A stretch of 64,000 nucleotides of DNA from Ananas comosus (taxonomy: Eukaryota > Streptophyta > Magnoliopsida > Poales > Bromeliaceae). Positions within the stretch are counted from its first letter, which is position 1; each line of letters opens with the position of its first letter. The stretch covers positions 21,149 through 85,148 of the forward strand of contig NW_017893392.1 in NCBI RefSeq assembly GCF_001540865.1, written 5' to 3'. Made by a program: the position numbers and the translations under genes. Below the pieces are notes generated by a model that saw nothing but the letters and a program-made list of their open reading frames with translations, was not told the DNA's origin and did no database searches. Below are positions 1-11,225 of the stretch, one piece after another.

Positions 1-1532
1 GAAAACTTGTTCAAATCCGATTTGAGTTGAATGATAGTCTTGGTAAATTCCATGTTGGATTCTCTTGCTTCCGTGTATTGCTTGGTAAGAAAATCAATGT
101 TTTCAACCAAAGTTTCCTTTTCCTTCTCAAGCAGTACACATTTGTCCAATAAAGTATTATATGACTCGGTCAAAGTGTCCTTTTCCTGCTCCAAACTTTT
201 TGTCAATGACTCTAATCTTGTATTGTCTTGGTCTAGATCATACAATCTTCGTCTCAACTTCTTGTTATGTTTCGCCACTTTCTTTGATTCAATAACAAGT
301 TGATGATATGCGGCGGCCATATCTTCTTCTTCCGATTCTTCATCCGTCGAGTTTTCCGTAGAGGATTTTTCATGCAAAGAGGACATAGAAATTGAGTCAG
401 TCGATGCTAAACACATAAAAGTAGAATCCTGTGCAATAAGTGCAGTGGCATTAACGTCATCATCACTTGAGGACGATTCGTCGGATGAGGACTCATCCCA
501 AGTAATGGCTTGCATTGCTTTCTTTTTCAAAGACTTTTTGTTAGGACAATCTGATGCAATATGACCAAAACTCCTACACTTATAGCATTGGATTTGACCT
601 TCGCTACTTTTCTTTTCTTTTGTAAAATCTTTTTGAAAATTTTCTGATTTTTTAAACTTTGAAGAAGAGGAAGGGGAACTCCCTTTTGATTTGTTTGGCT
701 TAGAGGAAGTTGGCTTCGAAGAAAAGTTCTTTCTAAAATTCCGACGGAATTTCTTAGTCAAAAGTGCCATTTGTTTCTCAAACTCTTCCAAGGTTACGTC
801 AGAGTCCGAGTCTGATGAAGAAGATTCCACATTGCCTCCTTTGGTTGATTTTAACGCCATACCTGAAGCTTTAGAAGACAACTTGGAAGAAGATGAATTA
901 GCAGGAAAAGTCATTTCATAAGTTTGAAGAGCACCAACTAATTCATCTACTTTGAGTTCATCCGAATGTTTTACCGTTTCTATGGCCGCAACCTTGGGAC
1001 GAAAACGTTCGGGAAGAGTTCTCAAAATTTTTCGAACAATTTTTGGTTCAGAAATCTTTTTACCCAAATTTGCACAAGTATTGACAATATCTTGAAGACG
1101 AGTGTAATACTCGGTAAAGGTTTCATTTTCTTCCATACGAATAGAATCAAAACGACTAGTCAACATTTGTAATTTCTGAACCTTTACCAAGCTTGTACCC
1201 TCATGAGTGATTTGTAAGGTATCCCAAATTTCTTTGGCAGTTTCACACGCCGAAACTCGAGAAAATTCAGTTTGATTCAAAGCATTGAACAAAGCATTGA
1301 TACCCTTCCCATTGAACGAAGATAGTTCGTTTTCCTCTTTTGTCCACTTATTTCTAGGTTTCGGACCGGTAACATTCTCGACCACTTTAGTAGGATGTTT
1401 CCACCCGAATTCAATGGCTTGCAAAACCCTCTCGTCGATAGCAATAAGAAACGCCCTCATATGGACTTTCCAATATGCGTAGTTAGTGCCATCGAAGAGA
1501 GGGGGTCAATTAATGTTACCCCCCTCGGCCAT
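1..1532 (-). pseudogene. gag: Ty1/copia gag, broken only by a stop at codon 9; runs off the window
   Basis: Nucleocapsid precursor of a copia retrotransposon, which would coat element RNA in cytoplasmic particles. The start is the ATG at 1532-1530, 18 bases after the primer-binding site. An in-frame TGA at 1508-1506 (codon 9) precedes FDGTNYAYWK (residues 13-22), the usual opening of the copia UBN2-type gag domain. The frame then stays open by my translation to the window edge, about 500 codons. A CCHC zinc knuckle (CYKCRSFGHIASDC, residues 316-329, bases 587-546) follows a Ser/Lys-rich linker. Acidic Ser-rich stretches and a charged coiled-coil-like tail (from about residue 400) come next. 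Protease, integrase and RT would lie left of the window. The stop sits where relatives usually have Arg, so CGA to TGA at a CpG is likely. A downstream ATG could in principle restart translation. The family call is secure; activity is unknown. Confidence 0.88.
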
Positions 1533-1550
1533 AGATTACAACCTATATCC

Positions 1551-1562
1551 GCTCTGATACCA
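1551..1562 (-). other. Primer-binding site of the copia element
   Basis: On the minus strand this reads TGGTATCAGAGC, complementary to the 3' end of plant initiator-Met tRNA. Two bases separate it from the LTR end at 1565. It fixes the element's orientation as minus and the LTR to its right as the 5' LTR. Confidence 0.93.
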
Positions 1563-2223
1563 CTTGTTAGATATGGATCCCGAGGATCTAAAAGGTAAAA
1601 GACACCTAGAGGGGGGTGAATAGGTGTAAACGGTAAATATCAAGAAACTCAATGCAAATTTAAAATAACATGCGAAAAATAAAATCAGCACACCGAGAAT
1701 TAACGTGGGAAAACTCCAAACAGGAGAGAAAAACCCACGGGACCGATCACACGAAGAAATCCACTAAGAAAACATGAGTACAAGTGATTTAGCAAAAATA
1801 TAAGACTCAAAATACCGAATCCTTATTGTAGATTATCTTTGCTAGTCCACGATCGCTTGGAATCCTCCAACCGATCACACTGCAAGTCCTTGCAGCCGCA
1901 CACGCCTCGATTCCACGAAACGCCCACCGAATCCACGGTCTCCACGCGAGATCCACGCGCTAACGCTCCATCCGAAGCTCGTAGAAGTTCAACAATTTGT
2001 GGTGATTAAAGATCTTTGAAAGCACATATAATGTGAGGAGAAACTCGAATTAAAATATCATCAATTTGATCCTTAACTAAAATTTGAATCAAAACGAAGA
2101 ATCAAATTGATGATCTAATGCTTGATGTTTTAAAAACATAGAACCGAAACTCCGAATCAAGCCGTTAGGGTTTTTAAAAAGTTATCTCGCTCAACTCTCT
2201 TCAAATAGAGATCCTCATATCAT

Positions 2224-2230
2224 ATTTATA
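2224..2230 (-). promoter_or_regulatory. TATA-like box of the copia LTR
   Basis: The minus strand reads CCTATAAATATG here, the only good TATA match between the U3 palindromes and the leader. Transcription would start about 30 bp downstream, near 2190. Confidence 0.5.
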
Positions 2231-2298
2231 GGTTTAGAAGACTTCTAGATAGATTAGGATTCCAAAAACTCAATTTTAAAAACTGACGACGGTCTCAG

Positions 2299-2542
2299 GG
2301 TCCGGTCCTTTCGAAGAGACCGGTCCTTGGGAGACCGGTCCTCCAAGGTGAGGTCCAGTCTTTCGCTGCGTAGATGTAAAATATGCGTACGGGGACCGGT
2401 CCTCAATTCAGAGACCGGTCCTTCCCTGCGCAACAAGGAAAACCACATACGGGGACCGGTCCTCATGATCAGAGACCGGTCTCCCAAACCTTCTACGCAG
2501 AGAAGCTTGATGGGTCCGGTCCCTCTGATCAAGGACCGGTCC
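2299..2542. promoter_or_regulatory. Array of ACCGGT-centred palindromes in the copia U3
   Basis: About nine copies of GGACCGGTCC or close variants (GAGACCGGTC, GGTCCGGTCC) occur, for example at 2318-2326, 2333-2341, 2393-2402, 2413-2421, 2453-2462 and 2533-2542. They come mostly in pairs about 10-20 bases apart. The array lies 70-320 bp upstream of the TATA-like box on the minus strand, which is an enhancer-like position. The same motif occupies the same place in the gypsy LTRs of this window. Function is inferred. Confidence 0.7.
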
Positions 2543-2776
2543 CCGACCCCTGAGTTTTTCAGAAAACTTAAGTTTGAATAAAACAAAAGGAAACCAAGTC
2601 TTCTAAACATCTTTTAACAATGAAAACTTCACCACAAATTATTTATAATCATACCTGAGATCTCAAGGGTCTTTGATCACAAAAACTCCAATTCTTTTCG
2701 TCAATCTTCATTTTCTAATTCTTCGAGACTCCGTTCAATACTTTACGAAATTCGCCAACTTATAAAATCCTTAACA

Positions 2777-5250
2777 GGGCGCTATGCCCTTACCACGATC
2801 CTTGGCCGTCGCGCTCAAACTCGGCCCTGCAACAAGGTGGGGTGAGAACTACGAATAGTTCCCAGTGGGTTCGACCGCCGACTCCGCCGATCTCCCCACT
2901 AGGTCTAAGCAGGCATAGATAGATAGATATGTATGAAAGCAGTAACAACATAGTATATAAGATAATGCGAGTATCCAACTATGCCTCAATCCAATGCTAT
3001 AAATGCATGCACTACATAGTGAAAGGCTAACTACCGCACTACTATATGTTCAACAAGAATACTTGTTCGATAGTTTACCCAATCACTCGGCTAGCCCGGA
3101 GGCTCGCTCTCAATCTCACGTCTCAATCCCACGGCTATCCTATAGGTGCCACACCTACTCAATCACACTGGTGAGGATCCGCTCACTCACCCGACTCACA
3201 ATCTACTCTCTATGGGGAGGATCCGCTCACTCTCCCGACTCACCACACACACACTCTCTACGGGGAGGATCCCCTCACTCGCCCAACTCAACACAGGTAC
3301 CACAACCCAATCTCTATCTCACAGGTGAGGATCAGCTCACTCACCCGACTCACCTGGGGAGGATCAGCTCACTCGCCCAAGACCGTCTGCGGGACCCAAA
3401 AGGCTATCCCTATCGTGTGACAACTCCGGAGTGCACTGCTTGTGTGGAGCGACCACCCCAAGCTTTGAACAGACATATGAGTATGATCAAATCTCCATCA
3501 CTGAGGATATCCTACCACTCTAGACAACATCACTTGGGAACTAGTTCATTCCTACGTTCAACACGCAATAAGTGTTTCCTCTATACTTTACTTATCATGC
3601 CACTCGTCAAGTTATTTACTTATCTAGATGCCACTCGTTCTTTGGTTCTCGTTAACACAAGGTTAAGTTCGTCATTTACTTTACCACTATTTGGTTCTAG
3701 GTCACAGTTCCCCTATTCTCATGCATCCTAAGTCAAGTGCCAAATTTATGTGGCTACACTACTAAGGATCATGCAAGAATTAATGGAAATGCAACTATTT
3801 AATACCCTATTATTCATAATAGTTACACTAGTCCAAATGCCACTCGTTCTTTGTGTTCAACACTAACTAGAGTTTAATCCACATTAATCATGTCATTATA
3901 GGGTTTCACAACACTATGTCCCAATCTCATGCATACTAGGTACAAGTATTAAGCAAATAACATTACACTACCACTAGCATGCTATAACATGTAACAATAC
4001 CATCTAGCACCCTATAATGCGATATCACAATATGCAACTTGATCAACGATAACTTAGACATAGGGAGCAGTTCAACTGCTTCGGGATGGTCACCACCCAC
4101 CTTTTATAGCGTTCCGATTGCTCGTCGTCACTCGGAATCGGCCTCCCGTGGCGCACGCCGCTCGGCTCGACCCAATTCACGCGCGACCACCGAATGACCT
4201 CCGATCCGCAATCAGGAAACTAAAGGTCTTCGGTTTCTTGTCACGATGCTCGGAATTCGATCCCGTGATTTATGGACGCCACCTCGGCCCTCCAGGCGAA
4301 AACGAAGGCCGGAAGGTCGTTTTCTTCAATATCTTTGCATCGCTTCGACGAATCGCCGAACTGACTGCGCCAGCACATTTAAACACCTATCAATTAGGTT
4401 TACAACCATCCAAATGAGATCAAAACCCTAAATTTCTCAAAACCCCCATTTTGAACCCTAGATCACAACTATGCAAAAATCCATCATGTAGCCTCTAGAT
4501 TCAAGCATCAATCAACTCTTTAGCATGTTAGGGTTCACTTAAATCCAATTCTAGAGCTTACAAATGGAGTTCCAAAGATCTACCATTAAAGCCCTTAAAG
4601 CTTACCTCAACTAGCTAGCAAGAAGATGAAGAAGATGGTGTTGGCTCTTCCTTTGATCTACTTCTCCTTCCTTTCCCTCTTTTCCTTCCTCTCCTTCTTC
4701 TCCTTTCTAGAGAGAGAGAGGGAGAGTGTTTTAGGGTTTTGGTTTGGAGAAAATGAGAGAGAATGAGTTCTCTCCACTCCTATACACCCAACTAATGGCA
4801 GAATTGCCAAAAACCCCCTCAACAATGCAAATAATGCACTGCCCTCGCGGGACCAATTTTTGCATAAGGGACCGGTCCCTTATACAAATAGGGACCGGTC
4901 CCCGAAGGTCCAGAATTCCAGCATTTTTAGGACTTAGCCAAATTTTCAGCTTTTTCACCGTTTCTTCTCCGTTTTCGCTCGTTTTCGCTCGTTTGACCTC
5001 CGATTCTTTTCAAATCGAACCGAGAGTCTCCAAACATGTTTTCAAGCGTATTTCCATCATCTTTTCATCCACACTAATGCCGGATTTAATCCACGGACCA
5101 ACATAGCCTTTTGGGTCCCGTTTCTGCGCCTACGCGCATTGAATCGCCCGAATACTCCTGAACTTCACCGAATTTCACCGGAACCTTTCAAATGGCTCTC
5201 CAACCAATGTACATTGTAACTTCATGATTTTAAAAGTCCGGTACCTTACA
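2777..5250 (-). mobile_element. LTR I, gypsy-type, U5 end cut off by the copia insertion
   Basis: The right end at 5250 (plus strand CCTTACA) is the LTR start, so the minus strand begins TGTAAGGTACCGGACTTTTA. Right to left it contains a U3 with two GGACCGGTCC palindromes (4869-4878, 4892-4901), a GA/CT-rich leader (4690-4735), a donor-like site (rc GAGGTAAG, 4608-4601), and the conserved core (4375-4326). These are followed by a GGATCCGCTCACTC minisatellite (about 3163-3372), the hairpin (2848-2861) and a TTGTTGCAG acceptor-like site ending at 2827. The last roughly 400 bp of U5 lie left of the copia insertion, off the window. H (41645) belongs to the same family. No coding capacity. Confidence 0.75.
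3163..3372 (-). repeat. Minisatellite in LTR I
   Basis: About six degenerate copies of a 28-40 bp unit built on GTGAGGATCCGCTCACTC..CCGACTCAC. Each unit has GTGAG...CTCAC self-complementarity. It occupies the same LTR position as unrelated minisatellites in families M, O, Q and R. Confidence 0.65.
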
Positions 5251-5888
5251 ACCACCTTGAAGGAAAGCTTCTTGATCTTCAAAACCTCCAAACTCTCCAC
5301 CAAAATCCACCTCTTAGCTCCTCCTTTGCCTTTAGAGAGGGTTTCTAAAGAGAGAGAGGAAGAGGAAATGAGAGAGGAGGGGCTGCTGTGAAGGAGAGGG
5401 TGTTTGGGATGTTTTATAAGATGCTACAATTGCATCCAGGCCCCCCACATTTTCATATTTGCAACAGACCAATTTCCTACTGTCAGCCTAAAGTGTATCG
5501 GTACACTTTCATCTGTCACCGGTAACACGATTACGCAGAGGCAAACCCGAGAGCAGTTTCTTGGTTACGCAGGGTTTGTAACAGTACACTTTCAAAGTGT
5601 ATCGGTACACTTCCAATTTTTCTCAAACCCGAGAACAAACCCTTCTCGGTCTGCAGGGCTGTACCGGTGACAACTCGATGGTTGTACCGGTACACTTTGC
5701 CCAGACTGCTGGTTTTGAGCTGTTTTCGATTCTATTTCGCACCGAACAATGCTAAAACCTTTCCAACTCCATCTAAACTCACTTTTAACCCTTCCAACCT
5801 TGTTGGAATGTTAAATAGAACTTGTGCAACTGTTTCTTTCGGGCACTTCGGCGAATAATATTTTTCACCGACGTTTCGGTATGTTACA
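5251..5888 (-). mobile_element. LTR J, U3 part only
   Basis: The right end ATGTTACA at 5888 gives the minus-strand LTR start TGTAACATACCGAAACG. The first 200 bp match LTR L (11971) and Q (29468): a block on mid-element gene-free sequence with ACATTCCAACAAGGTTGG, then GTTGGAAAGGTTTTAGCATT. Palindromes GTGTATCGGTACAC (5493-5506, 5597-5610) and TGTACCGGTACA (5683-5694) mark the U3. A CT-rich leader precedes 5251, where LTR I interrupts the sequence. The remainder lies beyond the window. Confidence 0.72.
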
Positions 5889-5982
5889 CTAGCACAAAGA
5901 GAACACCGCTGGGCTCACGGGTTGAATGTACGACTACTTTTCCGGAAAAGAACATCCTCCTGCGGGTATGATCAATAGCCAA

Positions 5983-6500
5983 CCGTCGGCAACTAGTTGA
6001 CAATCACCGCCCTTCGGGGCAAACCAACTAATAGGTCATCAAATTGTAAGGAAGCACAAGAACAGACCACTCAGATAAACTAGAATGGAACAACTCAACA
6101 TCCTCCCAAAAGTATGCAAGTACTGCTCAATGTCAACTAAATGTATATACAAAAACTGACCAATAGGTCACAAGAATGTCCAATCATGTATCACTAAAAT
6201 CAAGAACTACCGTCAGCCACTAGCCAACAATCCTACTACCCCTCACGGTACACCGACCTCAAAGGTCATCAAACAATGAAAGTCACGAAACCGACCGACT
6301 AGGTCACATAATGTCAAATGACGGATCTGTGTAAACTATAATCATCCGTCAGCAACTAGCCGACAATCCTACCCCTCAGGGTATACCGACCTTAACGGTC
6401 ATCGAACAACAGAAGTCAAGGAACTTACTGAATAGGTCACAGATACAAGATAAAAGCATCGACCAATTAGGTCATCGATCTCACATGAAATCATACAACT
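5983..6500. repeat. Degenerate long-unit repeats in K
   Basis: The phrase CCGTCnGCnACTAGnnnACAAT recurs at about 5983, 6210 and 6346. Each copy is followed by a CCCTnnGGG hairpin-like element and ACCGACC..AGGTCATC boxes. The units are 137-229 bp apart and diverged. Confidence 0.5.
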
Positions 6501-7689
6501 GCTCTACTCCTACTCATGAAGCTAGACATGAAAATGAACAAGTAGAGCGAAACATAGATAACAGGGATTCTAGGCTCAACACTATATATGCAAGTTAATA
6601 ACAAGATAACAGGGTAAGAATATGTCATCGAGCGTGCACCACTGTACCAACTTCGAATCGAAGTACCCACCTGACAAATGTCGCACCTACTCCTGACTGC
6701 GAAAGAATGTCACCCAGACCTAAGAAGGGTTAGAGTCTAACTCACATATAGTGAACACCAAAACCACAACCCCACAACCAAACCCACAGAGATCGGTTTC
6801 CCAAAACCGACTACCGAAACTAGCCGGAAGTCCCGAAATTCCACCGGGACTCCACAGGGACCCACGAACTGCCCCGGAACGCACCGACTTGTGCTATGAG
6901 TCACCCGCTGCCACTAAACACAAATATTCATGCGACATGACAGCAAACACACCGCCTCACATCGAAACGATTATCATCAGATAATCGTTCCAATCCGAGT
7001 TCCCGAAAGTGTCAAATTCAACACCGGAACCCACCATCGCTCACTCGTCTTTTTCGAACACTCGAAACGATGCGAGTGACCAGCCAACAAGGCTCAGCGA
7101 CCACATGATCTGTACTGAGGCACCGTCAGAAGAATACCGAACCGAAACTGCGTTTTGCTGGTGAATTTCGCCGGCAAACGCACCGAAATTGGTAATCGAT
7201 TTTCGCAAAAGGATCCATACCTTGGACAATCAGTCCAGAGGTCACCCGCAGCCCATACGTACTGCCCACAGCAACCATGGAGTGCACATTTGCACAAAAC
7301 CTCTACTATACCATAAAATCACATCATTTTATGTGATTTTATCGAGTTTTATGGCTCGACAACACAATCCGAGAGCTTTCGAGGCTGGCTGAGACGCCCC
7401 TGACAGGTCTCGACATGCCGGAGGCCGTGCTCATGATTCGAAGCATGGCCGTCCACTGTGGGAGGCGTGGGAGCAACTTGAACATTCAGCGAACCCTGCG
7501 CACTGAGACTTAAACATGTCTAATTCCGAAATTCGGGGCTCGTTCACCCCAAGTAAGGTGAGCACTGTGATCAGCACTGATCGACGATCACCGTGCTCAC
7601 CTCCGGAGGCATCGGAACAACCCCAGGTTGCCGAAAATGCGATCCAAACTGTAAACAGTGCACAAAACAACAATTATTTTGCTTACCGG

Positions 7690-8500
7690 CCAGGGGAGAG
7701 CTAGGGCTGGCCGGCGGCGGCCGCACAGCGGGAGAGCTGGTAGTAGGCGGTTGCAGCTGGTAGGTGGAGGTCAGGGCATGCGTCAATCGGCGACGGGAGG
7801 TGGCGGCGACGACGGGCATTGATGCCCTAGCCTTCCAAACCCGTGGAGAGGATAGGCCCAGTCCGGCCGGTAGAGGGCTCCGGCGGCGGGAGCGCCGGTG
7901 GTGGACGAGTGCGACCGACCCAGGTAAGGTGGCGCTCATGCCGACCGGCGGCAGAAGGCAGTGGCGGCGGTGTTGGAACATCCCGAGCTCGCACCGGCTG
8001 GGCTCGAGTTTCAGCGGTGCAGTTGCAGCCGGCGGTGGTCGAGGGTGTCCGGCGGCTGTCGGCAGAAGGTCGCCGGAGGCCGGAGGAGGGTAGGCAAGGT
8101 GCGCCAAGGCGGCGGCGACGCGAGGACCAGCGACTGCGCTGGTCTCGGCCCGAGCCTGTGCAGGCTGACCGAGAGCTACCGAGATCGACAGTACGGCGCG
8201 CGGGGGCGACGACGACCAGCGGGGGAGGTTGCCGGGGGTCAGGGGGTGGCGGCGAGGCCGGTTCTAGGCTACGGCGGCGCGCGCGGACGTCAGCGACTGG
8301 TGGGAAGGTCGCCGGAGGCCAAAGGCACGGCCAGGGGAGGAACCCGACGACAATCAGCCTCAAAGGAGGCAGCTTGGCCAAGAAGAGGATGTTGAAGGTG
8401 AAGAGAAAGAAGAAGTTGGTGGTTGCCACGGCTGGCCGCCTGGGGCTGGGTCAGCGACGGCCGAGGGCGCGCGGCGCACCAGGTGAGGGGAAGTAGAGCC
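7690..8500 (-). other. GC-rich leader block of K with chance ORFs
   Basis: This 800 bp is strikingly rich in CGGCGG and CCGGCC against an AT-rich background. It begins about 60 bp downstream of the minus-strand TATA-like box, so it would be the transcript leader. Several overlapping frames are open on both strands (for example a 200-codon frame at 8429-7827 minus). That is expected from GC content, and none shows a domain I recognise. It could be captured host sequence or a GC-rich untranslated leader. The composition shift is real; the coding claim is not supported. Confidence 0.45.
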
Positions 8501-8560
8501 GGCTGAGGGGTTAGCTGGGGCTAGGGTTAGGGTTTCCCAAGTGCAAACCCTAGAAATTCC

Positions 8561-8567
8561 TTATATA
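8561..8567 (-). promoter_or_regulatory. TATA-like box of K
   Basis: The minus strand reads CGCTATATAAGG, followed about 30 bases on by CTAGGGTTTGCACTTGGG. The strong match and its position at the edge of the GC-rich leader support a promoter. Confidence 0.5.
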
Positions 8568-9340
8568 GCGATGAGTAAATCGTTTATGACTCCCTCCAAA
8601 GTGTGGTATTTACACTTAGGTCCAGACCGCGTGTGTATGACAACCTCGCGCCTCAGCCCTCCGAGTTTCAAGGAATTCCGCGCATAAAATATAGGGGGTT
8701 TCGGCGAAATCCGAAAACGTTGATTCGACCCTACCTCGCTAAATGCGTGATATCTAGAGATCCGTCCGTCGGATTTTCGAACGGACTGCGCCAGCGCGTT
8801 CAACACGACCAGGGCGTCTAACTCATGATTTTGTTTCGCCCAAAATAGTCGCCGATCTGCGACAAAACCCATCCTCTCTCCAATTATTCCATACTCCACA
8901 CATAGACATATGTGTAAACCCAAAAACCCTAAATTCAAACCCGAATTTGAATTCCCTACCACCGGTAGGTACCTGACACATCCCTCACCCAACTCCAGGT
9001 CACAAGCACAGAGCACAAGGAGCTTTATAATGCAAGGACAGCAAAGAACGAAAACCCTCTTTTTGATAAAACTCCTTTTTTTTGAAAACTGTGCATCAAA
9101 ATTCAAATCCGTCAATGCCATTGGGTTCAGGACAGTCGAACCATTGAAAACGAGCTATTGGATCAATATAATCGAAGTCCAATACGCGACGGAAGCCAAC
9201 TCTACTCTGTGGCTTCTCCGGAAAACCGAGTTACTATTCACTTTAAGTGATTAGTAATGATCGCGTAACTTCTCCATTTTAACTCATTTTCTCTTGAAAC
9301 TTGACGGGTGCTTATGTAATTAAATTACACACAAAAACAT

Positions 9341-10709
9341 CGTGAACAGAGAGTTTAGCTACACTGCCAAAATCTCAATCCTTACACAACTGTAGATAAA
9401 CTGAAAACCCAATCACTGTGCCCTATGATCCGAAGATCGCAGGCTATGTCACACAGTATGCTCACCCACCGGCACATAACCTCCGCAAGCACCTGGCAAG
9501 AGGCTCACGGGTCGAGCAGACGACCACTTTTTTGAAAAAGAACACCCTCACGGTGGTCAAACCGTTGGCGTATGTGAACTGCTAGATGAGCTGTAACGAT
9601 TGATACAAAATGCTCAATCCATAGGACGGCCACAAGCCGAGAATAGCAACAACTAACACAAGTCTAAGAGATCGCTCGGATCATCGAGTCGATCAACACC
9701 GACCAATCAGGTCTCACTATAAAATCATGCAAGATACACCACACCTCTCTACTCATATCATATGTAGCAAGGATGAAAGTAGAGAACAATAACTGAAAAT
9801 CAAGTGGAATCATGCTTATCCATAACATGCAAGGAAAGGGAAAAAGAGAGATATCATCGAACTAGTCCACTGTACCGACTCCGGATCGAAGCACCCACCT
9901 GTCCTACCGAGAACCTGGAGAGCAGAACACGCAAAGCTGACCCGGAGACATATGAAAGATCTACTAAGTCAAGCTCTACCCAAAAGATAAACCCAAACAA
10001 ACCAAACAAACAGTTACCGAAACTGTTAATTAAAAACCCGCCTAAACATTCGGAACTTGCCAGAACTTGTCGGAACTTTCGAAACTTGCCGGAACGCCTC
10101 CGAGACCCACAAATGGCTTTGAAAATTACCAAACCCAACTATAACTAACCGCTGCCCCCAAATACACCAAAACAGGTGCCCAGGGCAGCAATAACCAACA
10201 ACAAGAGCTAAAAGGATTCATAAAGCAAAAAACTGCCGAACCGGGTTTCCGAAATCGCCGAAATAGGCTCCGAAACCCTCCTGCTGCTAACCTACCACCT
10301 TCGTACTTCAAGGATGGCACTAGCAACCAGCCAACAAGGAATGGCGGGGTTCTCAACCAATCCACAACTTTAGAACACTAGAACTCACTAATAAAACTCG
10401 TTCGTTCGGTGAATTTTCACCGAATGACTCCGTGGAGCCACGTTCTAACTCGGCGACTGTTCTCGGACCTTTGACGATCAGTTAAGAGGTTACTAAAAGT
10501 GACTTCATGCTATTGGGGGCAGCACACAATGTTCCCAAAGTATAAAACATACAAACAATCCATAATAACACTAAATGCTATACAAACAATGCATAAACGA
10601 CGAGTTTAGAGCTCGTTATCCTGATCCGTGTCGCAGCGGATCCAACCAACCAGTTGATTTGGATCAACTTGACGCAAGGATGCATGTGCTTGTTGTTCGG
10701 AGTGAAAAC
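9341..10709 (-). mobile_element. K2, second K-family repeat
   Basis: The segment shares with K the stretch GGCTCACGGGTnGAnnnnACGACnACTTTT (9510-9535 here, 5910-5940 in K). It also shares CATCGA..CCACTGTACC..ATCGAAGnACCCACCTG (9856-9900 here; 6636-6672 in K). It ends where LTR T begins. No open frame of note. The left boundary is uncertain because I cannot place a clear LTR terminus. Confidence 0.45.
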
Positions 10710-10815
10710 TGTCATGCCCGGCTACCGCCAATTTGGTCGGTTCGAGCACATCCACAGATGCCAAACGAATAGAACCTCCCCTGTCCGCCCAAGGCTCAAT
10801 AACAAATTCGCCCAG
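10710..10815 (-). mobile_element. LTR T, terminal U5 scrap
   Basis: TGTCATGCCCGGCTACCGCC at 10710 is the reverse complement of the conserved gypsy LTR 3' end. It is followed by the usual CCAATTTGG, CCTGTCCGCCCAAGGCTC and AATTCGCCCAG blocks seen at 35681 and 35910. It is cut after 106 bp by the CACTA-like element. Confidence 0.65.
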
Positions 10816-10850
10816 CACTACAACAAATTCATGATTTAGCGGCATTTACT

Positions 10851-11225
10851 CCGCAGCATTTATTTAAATAACGCTAATTAATATATTTAACAGCATTACT
10901 TGATAAGTGCCGCTAGATTTAAAAATTTAGCAGCAATTTACTATTAATGTTGTAAAATAGAATAAATTAGCAGCATAAATTAGTGAATGCCGGTGAAGTT
11001 TCCAGCATTTTATAAAAAATGATACTAAATGCAATAAAGTAGCAACGCTTATTGCTAAATGCCGCAATATTTGCTCCGCAACATTTATTTAAATCACGCC
11101 AATTAATATATTTAGCAGCATTACTTAATAATTGCTTCTAGATTTAATTATTTAGCAGTAATTTACTATTAATGTTACAAAATAGGATAAATTAGCAGTA
11201 TAAATTAGTGAATGCCGCTAAATAT
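10851..11225. repeat. 225-bp duplication in the CACTA-like element
   Basis: The stretch beginning CCGCAGCATTTATTTAAAT at 10851 recurs from 11076 (CCGCAACATTTATTTAAAT), offset 225 bp. Homology extends about 150 bp and includes several subterminal GCnGCnATT boxes. It looks like an internal expansion of the transposase-binding zone. Confidence 0.6.

Larger units (their letters stand above)
1565..2776 (-). mobile_element. 5' LTR of the copia element, 1,212 bp
   Basis: The LTR is bounded on the plus strand by TGTTAG at 1565 and TTAACA at 2776, so it has TGTTA/TAACA terminal inverted repeats. It abuts the PBS. On the minus strand the order is U3, a palindrome array (2542-2299), a TATA-like box (2230-2224), then leader and U5. 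The partner LTR is outside the window, so the target duplication cannot be checked; the right flank is GGGCG. The insertion lies inside LTR I, whose sequence begins abruptly at 2777 in mid-U5. Confidence 0.85.
5889..9340 (-). mobile_element. K-type long LTR-like repeat, left end missing
   Basis: This region is 3.4 kb without a convincing gene. Minus orientation is inferred from a TATA-like box at 8567-8561 (minus strand CTATATAAGG), a following leader with CCCTAA-type sequence, and a GC-rich block (8500-7690). An ACGCACC/TGTC-bearing core and repeats (6500-5983) like the downstream halves of the other LTRs come after that. The likely start is TGTTCACGATG, read leftward from 9340. The left side is cut by LTR J at 5888. 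A second member of the family follows at 9341. No PBS or internal domain is visible, so the superfamily is unknown. Confidence 0.5.

Noticed and set aside
2254..2610. Open frames reading GPV/DRS-rich peptides (also at 30844-31200, 53672-54113, 62228-62620, 63681-63902)
   Set aside because: They are direct translations of the GGACCGGTCC arrays. The same peptide words appear on both strands because the DNA is palindromic.
3003..3731. 242-codon frame
   Set aside because: It lies in the minisatellite and body of LTR I, antisense to the element, with no recognisable domain.
3003..4440. Host gene search in the I, K and V regions
   Set aside because: No long frame with plausible exon structure, no known domain, and clear homology to other LTR copies in the window.
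5983..6500. CRISPR-like spaced repeats
   Set aside because: Units are long, diverged and irregularly spaced in plant repeat DNA, with no cas genes. They are LTR-body repeats.
7571..8496. Overlapping open frames of 178-217 codons on both strands
   Set aside because: All fall in the CGG-rich block where stops are rare. They overlap in several frames at once, look like low-complexity Arg/Pro/Gly sequence, and contain no domain.
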